From positions 310,001 to 374,000 of the forward strand of contig CAVUZA010000002.1 in NCBI GenBank assembly GCA_963745915.1: a stretch of 64,000 nucleotides of DNA. The letters run 5' to 3'. Positions 27,582 to 35,091 of this stretch are shown here, in pieces. Numbering within the stretch: position 1 is the stretch's first letter; every line of letters starts with the position of its first letter. The position numbers were made by a program, and so were the translations under genes. The notes below the pieces were generated by a model, which did no database searches, was not told the origin of the DNA, and worked only from the letters and a program-made list of their open reading frames with translations. This DNA is from VRUE01 sp963745915. GTDB lineage: Bacteria; Actinomycetota; Thermoleophilia; Solirubrobacterales; 70-9.

Positions 27582-29080
27582 GCGCTCGACCCTCCTATCG
27601 CGTCTCGGTGGCTGTCATCTGAGCAGGAGCCGCAGTCTGGCGCCCCCGCCCCGGCCCCGCCCAGCGTTCCGGGCAGGCCAGTGGAGTACTCGGGCTGCGG
27701 AATGAACTGCTCCGGATACCCGTACATGCCGTGCGAGCTGATGTCGAGGCCTGCTTCCTCCTCGTTCTCGTCGACTCGCAGCCCGATCGTGCCTTTGATG
27801 ATGGCGAAGGTGACGATCGAGATCACGAACACGACGACGAAGGTGAAGAGGACCGCCAGGCCCTGCACACCGAGCTGCCCCAGCGACTGGCTGAGCGGCT
27901 CGTCGCCGAAGATCGAGTACCAGATCCCCGGTGCCGCGCCTTCGCTGACCAGCCGCGCCGAGCCGAAGATGCCGACCGACAGGGTGCCCCAGATGCCGGC
28001 CAGGCCGTGCGCCGAGAGGGCGCCGACCGGGTCGTCGAGGAGCTTGTCGATCGCCAGCACGGCGAAGACGACCAGGAGGCCGGCGATGAAGCCGATCACC
28101 GGCGCCGCCCAGAACTCGACGAAGCCGGACGGGGCGGTGATCCCGACCAGACCGGCGATCGCGCCGTTGCCGGCCATGCCGACGTCCAGCGAGCGGCTCT
28201 TCAGGTAGACCGCCAGCGAGGCGCCGATCACGCCCGCAGCGGCTGCCAGCTGCGTGTTCAGCATCACTTCGCCGAAGAAGTTCCCGGCGGTTTCGAAGGT
28301 CGAGCCTCCGTTGAAGCCGAACCAGCCGATCCAGAGGATGATCACGCCGAGGCCGACGAGCGGCATCGAGTGGCCCGGGATCACCCGCGGCTTGCCCGAG
28401 GCGTCGTACTTGCCCCGGCGCGGGCCGAGCAGCAGCAGCGCCGCCAGGGCGCCGACCGCACCGGTGAGGTGGACGACCGAGGAGCCGGCGAAGTCCATCA
28501 CCGGCTTGCCGCCGATGTCGCCGAGCAGGCCGCCGCCCCAGACCGCGTGGGCGATCAGCGGGTAGATCACGGCGCCGAAGACGATCGCGTAGATCACGTA
28601 GGCGCCGAACTTGATCCGCTCCAGGGTCGTGCCCCAGACGATCGCCAGCGAGACCGCGCAGAAGGCGAGCCCGTAGAGCATCAGCATCGCCGTTTCCCCG
28701 TTGGCCACTTCGCCGGCTATCGACTGGTTGAAGTGGAAGAAGAAGCCGCTGTCGCCGAAGAAGTCGTTACCGCCGCCTTCGGCGATGCCGTAGCCGACCG
28801 CCCACCAGGCGAGCGTGCAGATCGCGAGGTTGACCAGGATCTTGGCCACCCCCGTGCCGGCGTTCTTCTGCCTCGAGAAGCCGATCTCGAGGAACATGAA
28901 GCCGGCCTGCATGAGGAACACGAGCACGGTCGCCACGGCGACCCAGGTCATGTTCAGCTCGCTGGTCTTTTCTTCGAGCCCAGCAGCCACTTCGCCGATG
29001 CTCGCGGCCGACGCCACGGCCGGCAGCACCAGGGCCGCAATGGCCGCGAGGATCACGGCGAGGCCCATCTTCTTTCTCAT
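27578..29080 (-). CDS. amt: Ammonium transporter, Amt/MEP/Rh family
   Basis: This is a trimeric inner-membrane ammonium channel. The 500-residue protein has a cleavable signal-like N-terminus (MRKKMGLAVILAAIAALVLPAVASA) followed by a periplasmic stretch and 11 membrane helices. The pore histidines are seen in SSVVHLTGAVGALAAL and LSAHGLAGIWGTLSVG. A strong ribosome-binding site AAGGAGGG precedes the ATG. The C-terminal cytoplasmic tail is long and ends in Gly-rich sequence with CGSCSDDSH. It is the first gene of the amt-glnK operon. Confidence 0.95.
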   Translation of the reverse strand: MRKKMGLAVILAAIAALVLPAVASAASIGEVAAGLEEKTSELNMTWVAVATVLVFLMQAGFMFLEIGFSRQKNAGTGVAKILVNLAICTLAWWAVGYGIAEGGGNDFFGDSGFFFHFNQSIAGEVANGETAMLMLYGLAFCAVSLAIVWGTTLERIKFGAYVIYAIVFGAVIYPLIAHAVWGGGLLGDIGGKPVMDFAGSSVVHLTGAVGALAALLLLGPRRGKYDASGKPRVIPGHSMPLVGLGVIILWIGWFGFNGGSTFETAGNFFGEVMLNTQLAAAAGVIGASLAVYLKSRSLDVGMAGNGAIAGLVGITAPSGFVEFWAAPVIGFIAGLLVVFAVLAIDKLLDDPVGALSAHGLAGIWGTLSVGIFGSARLVSEGAAPGIWYSIFGDEPLSQSLGQLGVQGLAVLFTFVVVFVISIVTFAIIKGTIGLRVDENEEEAGLDISSHGMYGYPEQFIPQPEYSTGLPGTLGGAGAGAPDCGSCSDDSHRDAIGGSSA

Positions 29081-29233
29081 CGAAACTCCCTCCTTGCCTG
29101 CTGGGGCACGCCCCGGCAGTCGCGGTTTGGCGGACGGGAATCACGGTATGGACGGCCCTTCGCCCTGTGTTTGGACGGATGGAGCAAATCCGCGGGGCCG
29201 GTTTCTCACGAGTGGCAATACCCTCGCCCGTGC

Positions 29234-29983
29234 ATGCCCGGACGCCTCAAGCCGACCGCGCCGATCGCCGCCGACGCGATCCTCGTCGGCGACCCCGGTC
29301 GCGCCCTGCTGCTCGCCCAGGAGCTGCTCGCCGAGCCGAAGATGAGCAACCACGCCCGCGGGCTGTGGGGCTACTCGGGAAATCGTCTCGACTGTCGAGT
29401 TGACCACCGCATACGGGGGTCAACTCGACAGTCGTCGGGCTCTGGGGCGGCGCTGACGATCCAGTCGACCGGGATCGGCGGCCCGAGCGCCGCCCTCGTC
29501 CTCGGCGAGCTCGCCGGGCTGGGGGTGCGGCGGGCGGTGCGGGTCGGCACCTGCGTGGCGCTCGACCCCGAGCTCGGGCCGGGCGAGCTGCTGGTCGTCG
29601 GCGAGGCGCTGGCGGCCGGCGGCAGCGCCACCGCGCAGGGGGCCGAGGTCGGCGAGGCGCTGCGCCCGGCGGCGGCGCTGCGCCGGCGGCTCGCCGCCGA
29701 GCTGGGCGGCGAGGCGAAGGCGGCGACGATCGCCAGCTTCGACGCCTACCCGAGCGCCGCGAGCGTCGCCGACCCGGCGACCGCGCCGAGCAGCGGCGCG
29801 GCGCTCGCCGACATGCAGACCGCGCCGCTGCTCGCCCGCGCCCGCGGCCTCGGGGTCGAGGTCGCGGCGCTGACGATCGTCGCCGAGACCGCCGGCGGCG
29901 AGACGCTCGGGCCGGAGCCGCTGGCCGAGTGCGAGAAGCGCGCCGGGCGGATCGCCGCGGCCTCACTCTCACCCTCGACTTGA
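29234..29983 (+). CDS. Nucleoside phosphorylase (DeoD-like) with an internal palindromic insertion
   Basis: The PNP_UDP_1 family protein would cleave purine nucleosides with phosphate. Family motifs are IAADAILVGDPGRALLLAQEL at the N-terminus, MSNHARGLWGYSG, LTIQSTGIGGPSAALVLGEL, VRVGTCVALDP and FDAYPSA. Between WGYSG and LTIQ, where DeoD has a short turn, there are about 20 extra residues (NRLDCRVDHRIRGSTRQSSG) encoded mostly by a 46-bp palindrome. The nucleoside-binding motif usually reading DMET or EMEA is ADMQTA: the Glu that holds the ribose is Gln. Length is 249 residues. Function may therefore be altered. Confidence 0.82.
   Translation: MPGRLKPTAPIAADAILVGDPGRALLLAQELLAEPKMSNHARGLWGYSGNRLDCRVDHRIRGSTRQSSGSGAALTIQSTGIGGPSAALVLGELAGLGVRRAVRVGTCVALDPELGPGELLVVGEALAAGGSATAQGAEVGEALRPAAALRRRLAAELGGEAKAATIASFDAYPSAASVADPATAPSSGAALADMQTAPLLARARGLGVEVAALTIVAETAGGETLGPEPLAECEKRAGRIAAASLSPST
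29389..29434. repeat. 46-bp palindrome inserted in the nucleoside phosphorylase gene (family E)
   Basis: The arms 29389-29409 and 29414-29434 pair along 21 positions with one mismatch (A29406/G29417) around the loop CATA. The left arm starts CGACTGTCGAGTTGACC. The frame stays open through it and adds residues at a surface loop position. No second copy occurs in the window. Confidence 0.85.
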
Positions 29984-29986
29984 GGG

Positions 29987-30313
29987 TTAGTCTTCGGCCG
30001 AATCGCGTTTTTCGGCGGCGATCTGGCGACGCAGGGCGCTGACCTCGCGGGTCGCCCGGTCGACCTGGTCCTCGACCTCTTCGAGCCGCTGGGAGAGCGA
30101 CCGCAGGCGGCGCTCCAAACGTTCGACGTCGCCCGCCGAGGGCAGGTTGAGGGCGGCCATCGCCGCGTGCTGGGCGTCGAGCGCCTTCTCGCGGGCGCCG
30201 AAGGCCGCCGCCACCGCGTTCTCGAGCACGTTGCTGTCGAGCAGCGCCTGGGCCAGCTCGCCGATCGCCTGCTCGCTGCGCGCCCGCAGCGTCTCCTGAT
30301 CCTCGAAGTCCAT
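29987..30313 (-). CDS. Small coiled-coil protein of unknown function
   Basis: The 108-residue acidic protein starts MDFEDQETLRARSEQAIGELAQALLDSN. It is helical throughout; residues about 62-103 form a strong coiled coil (VERLERRLRSLSQRLEEVEDQVDRATREVSALRRQIAAEK). It resembles phasin-like or scaffold helices only in general character. It is convergent with the nucleoside phosphorylase gene, with only 3 bp between stops. No function can be assigned. Confidence 0.7.
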   Translation of the reverse strand: MDFEDQETLRARSEQAIGELAQALLDSNVLENAVAAAFGAREKALDAQHAAMAALNLPSAGDVERLERRLRSLSQRLEEVEDQVDRATREVSALRRQIAAEKRDSAED

Positions 30314-30369
30314 TGGCAGCAGCTTAACCGGCGCATCCGGCGCACCTGAAATCCTCCCGCGCTGCAGGC

Positions 30370-30521
30370 ATGAGAGAGACGTTGATTAAGGGCGTGTTGG
30401 GGGCAGGGCCGGGCCGTTGCGCCCCCCTGGGCGAGCCAGTAGCTTGGTCGGGTCCGTTGCGCAGGGGGAAAGCGGTGGGGAACTGCACGACCCACGCCGG
30501 CGGGTATAGGGACGCTGTCGG
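30370..30521 (+). promoter_or_regulatory. G-rich leader of the cell-wall hydrolase gene, possibly structured
   Basis: The 207 bp between the coiled-coil gene and the hydrolase start contain possible pairing: CCCCCTG near 30425 with CAGGGGG near 30465, and the repeated GTTGCGC at both sides. Cell-wall hydrolases of this type in actinobacteria are often preceded by c-di-AMP (ydaO) riboswitches, but the conserved ydaO core, with its CCGUCAGCUAAC segment, is not seen here. I list it as an unassigned structured leader. Confidence 0.3.
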
Positions 30522-32769
30522 ATGAGAGAAAAGCTCGCACTAGCCATCGCCCTTGCCGGCTTCGGCCTGATCACCGCGCTCGGTGTCGGCTTCGCCGGGG
30601 CCGAGGGGCTGTCCGGGGCCGACGCGGTCGAACCGGCGCCGCTCTCGCTCGCCCCGGCCGACCCGGCCGCCGACGCGCCCGAGTGCGCCAACGGCATCGA
30701 CGACGACGAAGACGAAGCGGTCGACGCCGAAGACCCCGACTGCGAATCGCCGCTCGACCCGAGCGAGGAACCGGAGCCCGCCGGCGACGGCGGCGCCACC
30801 GGCGACGCGGGCGGAGCCGGCGAGGCCCCGGCCGCCAGCGAGCCCAAGCCGGCCAGCGGGGGCGGCCTCGAGAAGGGCGAGACGATCGACGGCAGCGCCG
30901 CCGGCGTCCACCGCCACCAGAGCATCGGCGACGCCAGCGGCGGCCAGGGCGGCAACAGCGGCGGCGGCGTGACCGCGCCGGCGACGGGCGGCGTGCAGCT
31001 GCCCGGCAAGCAGTCCAGCGGCGGCTCGCAGTACTCCAGCGGCGGCACGCCGACCACGGCCAACCCGACGACGACGATCGCGCCCTTCGGGCCGGCGCCG
31101 ATCGGGGTGCCCAACTTCATCATCGACTCCTTCGAGATCCCGCCCTTCCTGCTGCCGATCTACCAGGCCTGCGGCACCGAGTACGGCATCCCCTGGGAGG
31201 TGCTCGCCTCGATCAACAAGATCGAGACCGGCTTCGGCACCAACATGGGGCCGTCGAGCGCCGGGGCGATGGGCTGGATGCAGTTCCTGCCCTCGAGCTG
31301 GAAGGCGTTCGGGCTCGACGCCAACGGCGACGGCCGCAAGGACCCCTACAACCCGGTCGACGCGATCTGCGCTGCCGCCCACTACCTGAAGCTGAGCGGC
31401 GGCTCCGAGCACCTCTACGAGGCGATCTTCGCCTACAACCACGCCGACTGGTACGTGCAGGAGGTGCTCACCTACGCCCGCGCCTACGGCAAGCTGCCGA
31501 CCGACCTGGTCGGTTCGCTGACCGGGCTGACCGAGGGCGCCCACTTCCCGGTCGCCGCCGACGCCAGCTACGCCGACGACCTCTCGGCGCGCGAGGCGCT
31601 GCGGCGCGGCAAGCCCGGCGAGGGGCAGGCCTACGGCTCCGCCGGCCAGGTGATCTCCTCCTCCCCGACCCGGCGCGGGATCAACATCTTCGCCGCCGAG
31701 GGGGCGCCGGTCGTCGCCGTCAACGACGGCGTGATCGAGAAGATCGGCCGCTCGCCCCAGCTCGGCCGCTTCGTCGTCCTCCAGGACGCCTACGGCAACC
31801 GCTTCACCTACGCCGAGCTGGGCCGCATCGTGCGCGAGAACCGCAAGGTCGTGCTGCCCACCGGCCGCGAGAAGCGGGTCCCGGTCGACAGCCAGAACCT
31901 GCGGCCGCGGCTGCGCGCGCATCCCGGCCGCGGCGGCGGCGAGGCCGGCAGCGCCGCACGCGAAGTCGACGCCCCGGGCAAGGGCGACCAAACCCTAAGG
32001 GTCGGGTCGAAGGTTATAGCTGGCACGGTGCTGGCCCGGATCGGCGCCGGCGAGGACGGCGTCGACCCCCACATCAACTTCGCGATCCGGCCCGCCGGCC
32101 GCGGCGCGCCGCGGATCGACCCGAAGCCGATCCTCGACGGCTGGAAGCTGCTCGAGGCGACCGCGATCTACCGCGCCAAGGGCAAGAACCCGCTGACCCG
32201 CGAGCTGAGCGGCGCCGGCGTCCTGCTGCTCTCCAAGGAGCAGCTGCAGAAGCGGGTGCTGGCCGACCGCAAGCTCGACATCTACCCCTGCGGGCGCACC
32301 GACATCGCCACCGGCCGCATCGACCGCCGGGTGCTGGCGATGCTCGAGTACCTGGTCGCCAAGGGCTACCGGCTCGGGATCACCTCGCTCGAGTGCGGCC
32401 ACGGGATCATGACCGCCTCCGGCTACGTCTCCGAGCACTCGACCGGCGACGCGGTCGACATCCCGACGATCAACGGCATCCCGGTGACCGGCAACCAGGG
32501 CCCGGGGACGATGACCGACGACCTGATCCGCACCGTGCTGCAGCCTGCAGGGCACGATGCACCCGCACCAGGTGATCTCGCTCGAGGACCTGCCCGGGCC
32601 GACCAGCTTCGCCCTCTCCGACCACTACGACCACGTCCACGTCGGCTACCGGCCGCTGAGCGGGCCCTTCGACCGCCAGTTCAACGCCCTGCTCAAGCCG
32701 GACCAGTGGCAGCGCCTGACCGACCGGCTCGGCGAAATCGAGAACCCGCACGTGCGGCCCTCGCCCTGA
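30522..32769 (+). CDS. Secreted multidomain peptidoglycan hydrolase (lytic transglycosylase + M23-like + M15-like), one frameshift
   Basis: The N-terminus is a signal peptide (MREKLALAIALAGFGLITAL). It is followed by a CANGIDDDEDEAVDAEDPDC motif and a Gly/Pro-rich linker. A lytic transglycosylase domain covers about residues 205-325, with catalytic Glu in NKIETGFGTNMG and the MGWMQFLPSSW motif. A degenerate LytM/M23-like domain follows (375-530), then an M15-type domain with HSTGDAVDIP and, after a frameshift, DHYDHVHVG. The shift is one extra base near 32545 (CAGCCTGCAGGG for CAGCTGCAGGG); correcting it joins the C-terminus to a TGA at 32767-32769. It probably remodels the wall during growth. 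Confidence 0.85.
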
Positions 32770-32831
32770 CCCTCTTCGGCTTCGTCCAGCTCGACCTCCC
32801 CGGCACCCTCGCCCTCGCCGACGGCCGCTAC

Positions 32832-33626
32832 GTGCTGCGCGACGGCGAGCGGGAGCGCGTCCTCGTAGTCGAGACCGGCGGCGCCCCGCCTCCGCCGCGC
32901 CGGCGGCGGCGCCGCTCGCGCGAGGTGAGCGAGGCCGAACGGCGCCAGGTCCCGGTGGCCCGGGTCACCCTGGTGCGCGCCTTCGCCAGGTTCGAGGGCG
33001 CCGACGCGGCGGCCGAGTGGCTCGACGCGGCGGCCGGCGAGGAAGCGGCGACCGACGAGCTGATCGAGGAGGCCCTCGCCCACCTCAACCGCGCCCTGCA
33101 CGCGCAGACGGTCGCCGCCGGCGACCCCCACCCGCAGGCCTTCGGGCCCGAGCGGGTCGCCGCCGCCCGTCTCGGCTACGGCAGCGGCGAGCAGGTCGCC
33201 GACGGCGAGTTCACCGCGGCCCGCGAGGTCGAGCCGCGCACCGGCGCCTCGCCCCGCCGGCGCCGCGAGGAAGAGCTGCGCCCGCAGCAGCGGGTCGCCG
33301 CCGTGCTCGGCGGCCGCCAGCGGCTCGACGCCTGCGAGACCCTCCTCGTCCGCGCCCGCGCCGACCTCGACGCCGGCCGCCAGCGCGAGGCCGCCCTGCA
33401 GCTGCGCGTCGGCCTCGAGGCGCTGCTCGCCGAGTTGCGCGACGCCCTCGCCGACCCCGGCCACGGCGAGGACATGGCGACGATCGACGCCCGCCGCCAC
33501 GAGGCGGGCGAGCTGGCCAACGCCGCCCTGCGCGGCGACCTGGACGCCGAGCAGCTCCAAACTCTCGAAGTGCTGCTGGGCCTCTGCGAGCGGGTTTTGC
33601 GCCGTCGCAGAGTGCTGGGCGGCTGA
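32832..33626 (+). CDS. Hypothetical protein, Arg/Ala/Glu-rich helical
   Basis: The sequence after VLRDGERERVLVVETGG has a basic stretch (PPPPRRRRRRSREVSEAER), then a largely helical region with RVTLVRAFARFEGADAAAEWLDAA and GRQREAALQLRVGLEALLAEL. The coding-like frame extends upstream to about 32757 (LALTLFGFVQLDLPGTLALADGRY), which looks like the true N-terminus. However, no ATG, GTG or TTG exists there in frame, so either a base is wrong near 32755 or the start is GTG 32832. I do not recognise the family. It is convergent with the HAD hydrolase gene. Confidence 0.6.
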   Translation: MLRDGERERVLVVETGGAPPPPRRRRRRSREVSEAERRQVPVARVTLVRAFARFEGADAAAEWLDAAAGEEAATDELIEEALAHLNRALHAQTVAAGDPHPQAFGPERVAAARLGYGSGEQVADGEFTAAREVEPRTGASPRRRREEELRPQQRVAAVLGGRQRLDACETLLVRARADLDAGRQREAALQLRVGLEALLAELRDALADPGHGEDMATIDARRHEAGELANAALRGDLDAEQLQTLEVLLGLCERVLRRRRVLGG

Positions 33627-33629
33627 GAC

Positions 33630-34304
33630 TCAGAGCGCCAGGTGACGGGCGACTACGGCGTCAAGCAGGGAATCGGCGATCTCGTGAGCTTCCACTAGCT
33701 CGATCCCATCGAGAGAAGGGATTCCCACCACAGTCAGTCCAGCTGCCCTTGCCGACGCCACGCCGGTGGGGGAGTCCTCCAGCGCGACCACCGCCGGGCC
33801 GGGTTCGACCCCGAGCCGTTTGCAGGCCTCGAGGTAGGGGTCCGGAGCGGGCTTGGGGGCGGCCACTTCGTGGGCGCTGACGACGACGTCGAAGCGATCG
33901 GCGAAGCCGACGATCTCCAGCGAGCGGCGGACGAAGAGCAGCGGGGAGTTGGAGACGAGGCCGATCGGGGTGCCGCGCTGGCGCAGGGCGTGGAGCAGGT
34001 CGCGGGCGCCGACCATCGCCTCCACCCCGTGCTCCAGCTCGGCGACGACCAGCTCGTTCAGCTCCTCGATCAGCGCCGCCGCGCGCCCCGGCTCGCCGAG
34101 GCGGCGCTCGAGCACGCCGCCGGCGATCTCGGCCGAGGTGCCGACCAGCTCGCGCTTGTGCTCCGGGGTGAACTCGAGCCCGCGGCGCTCGAAGAGATCC
34201 TGCTCGGCCCGCGTCCAGACCGACTCGGTATCGAGCAGCAGGCCGTCGTTGTCGAAGACGACCGCGCTGGGAGCGGGGGCGGGCCCGGCCGCGGAGGCGT
34301 TCAT
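33630..34304 (-). CDS. HAD-superfamily hydrolase (beta-phosphoglucomutase/phosphatase type)
   Basis: The 224-residue protein has HAD motif I VVFDNDGLLLDTE (nucleophile Asp, general acid Asp), motif II GLVSNSP, the motif III lysine in APKPAPDPYL and motif IV LEDSPTGVASARAAG. The helical cap lies between residues about 20 and 85. This is the subfamily of small sugar-phosphate phosphatases and mutases. It overlaps the sirtuin stop as ATGA, indicating translational coupling. Substrate unknown. Confidence 0.88.
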   Translation of the reverse strand: MNASAAGPAPAPSAVVFDNDGLLLDTESVWTRAEQDLFERRGLEFTPEHKRELVGTSAEIAGGVLERRLGEPGRAAALIEELNELVVAELEHGVEAMVGARDLLHALRQRGTPIGLVSNSPLLFVRRSLEIVGFADRFDVVVSAHEVAAPKPAPDPYLEACKRLGVEPGPAVVALEDSPTGVASARAAGLTVVGIPSLDGIELVEAHEIADSLLDAVVARHLAL

Positions 34305-35083
34305 CCCAGCGCCGCCAGCAGCGCCGCGAGCTCCTCGTCGACCTCGCCGTCGAGCTTGAGCACGGCGTCGCGGTCGTACGGGGTCGGCCCCTTGGTGACG
34401 ATCGCCAGGCGGCCGCCGGCTTCGAGCGTCAGCCCGGGCAGCCCGGCGACCGGGTGGACGGCGAGCGAGGAGCCGACGCAGAGCATCAGGTCGGCCTCCT
34501 CGGCAAGCTGCTGGGCTTCGCGCATCGCCGCCTCGGGCAGCATCTCGCCGAAGAGGACGACGTCGGGCTTGACCGCCCCCTCGCAGGCGGCGCAGACGGC
34601 GACGCCGTCGCCGTCGAAGAGCGCGTCGACCTCGGCGATCCCGTAGGAGGCGCCGCAGCCGCGGCAGGTCGAGGTCTCGATCGAGCCGTGCACCTCGACC
34701 ACGTTGCGCGAGCCGGCGGCGCGGTGCAGGCGGTCGATGTTCTGGGTGATCACGCCGGCGAGCAGGCCGCGCCGCTCGAGCTCGGCCAGCGCCTCGTGGG
34801 CGCGGTTGGGCCGCTTGTCGCCGAGCGAGTGGAAGCGCGGCCGGTAGTAGGACCAGAAGCGCTCCGGGTCGCGCTCGAAGACGTCGATGTGGGCGACCTC
34901 CATCGGGTCGACGTTCGCCCACAGCCCGGTCTCCGGCGTGCGGAAGTCCGGGATCCCCGACGGCACCGAGACCCCCGCCCCGGTCAGCGCCACCACCGAG
35001 CCCGCCTCGTCAATCAACCCCGCAAGCTCCGCCGACGGGCCGATATGTCGCTCCGTAGGCAACATTTCGGCCCGTCGGCGCAT
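34301..35083 (-). CDS. Sirtuin, NAD-dependent protein deacylase
   Basis: Sir2-type enzymes remove acyl groups from lysines using NAD. The NAD-binding motif ALTGAGVSVPSGIPDFR, TQNIDRLHRAAGS, the catalytic His in VEVHGS, two zinc Cys pairs (TCRGCG and VCAACEG), and VGSSLAVHPVAGLP are all present. The start is taken as ATG 35083, 8 bp after the stop of the upstream beta-oxidation gene; the first 18 codons (MRRRAEMLPTERHIGPSA) come from a family B palindrome. A second in-frame ATG is at 35065. The association with an acyl-CoA enzyme gene suggests a role in controlling protein acylation. Confidence 0.92.
   Translation of the reverse strand: MRRRAEMLPTERHIGPSAELAGLIDEAGSVVALTGAGVSVPSGIPDFRTPETGLWANVDPMEVAHIDVFERDPERFWSYYRPRFHSLGDKRPNRAHEALAELERRGLLAGVITQNIDRLHRAAGSRNVVEVHGSIETSTCRGCGASYGIAEVDALFDGDGVAVCAACEGAVKPDVVLFGEMLPEAAMREAQQLAEEADLMLCVGSSLAVHPVAGLPGLTLEAGGRLAIVTKGPTPYDRDAVLKLDGEVDEELAALLAALG
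35031..35079. repeat. 49-bp palindrome, family B copy 2 (diverged centre)
   Basis: The outer 11 bases GCCGACGGGCC/GGCCCGTCGGC equal those of copies 1 and 3 and the total length is the same 49 bp, but the centre reads GATATGTCGCTCCGTAGGCA. It encodes most of the extreme N-terminus of the sirtuin. Confidence 0.75.
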
Positions 35084-35091
35084 GTTTTGGC

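Noticed and set aside
30314..30521. c-di-AMP (ydaO) or cobalamin riboswitch upstream of the cell-wall hydrolase
   Set aside because: GGGGGAAAGCGGTGGGGAA resembles parts of known switches, but the conserved ydaO CCGUCAGCUAAC core and the cobalamin B12-box are missing.
30522..33626. One 1034-codon gene including hydrolase and downstream protein
   Set aside because: The continuous frame is due to an extra base near 32545; the corrected hydrolase has a proper stop at 32767-32769 after its DHYDHVHVG motif.
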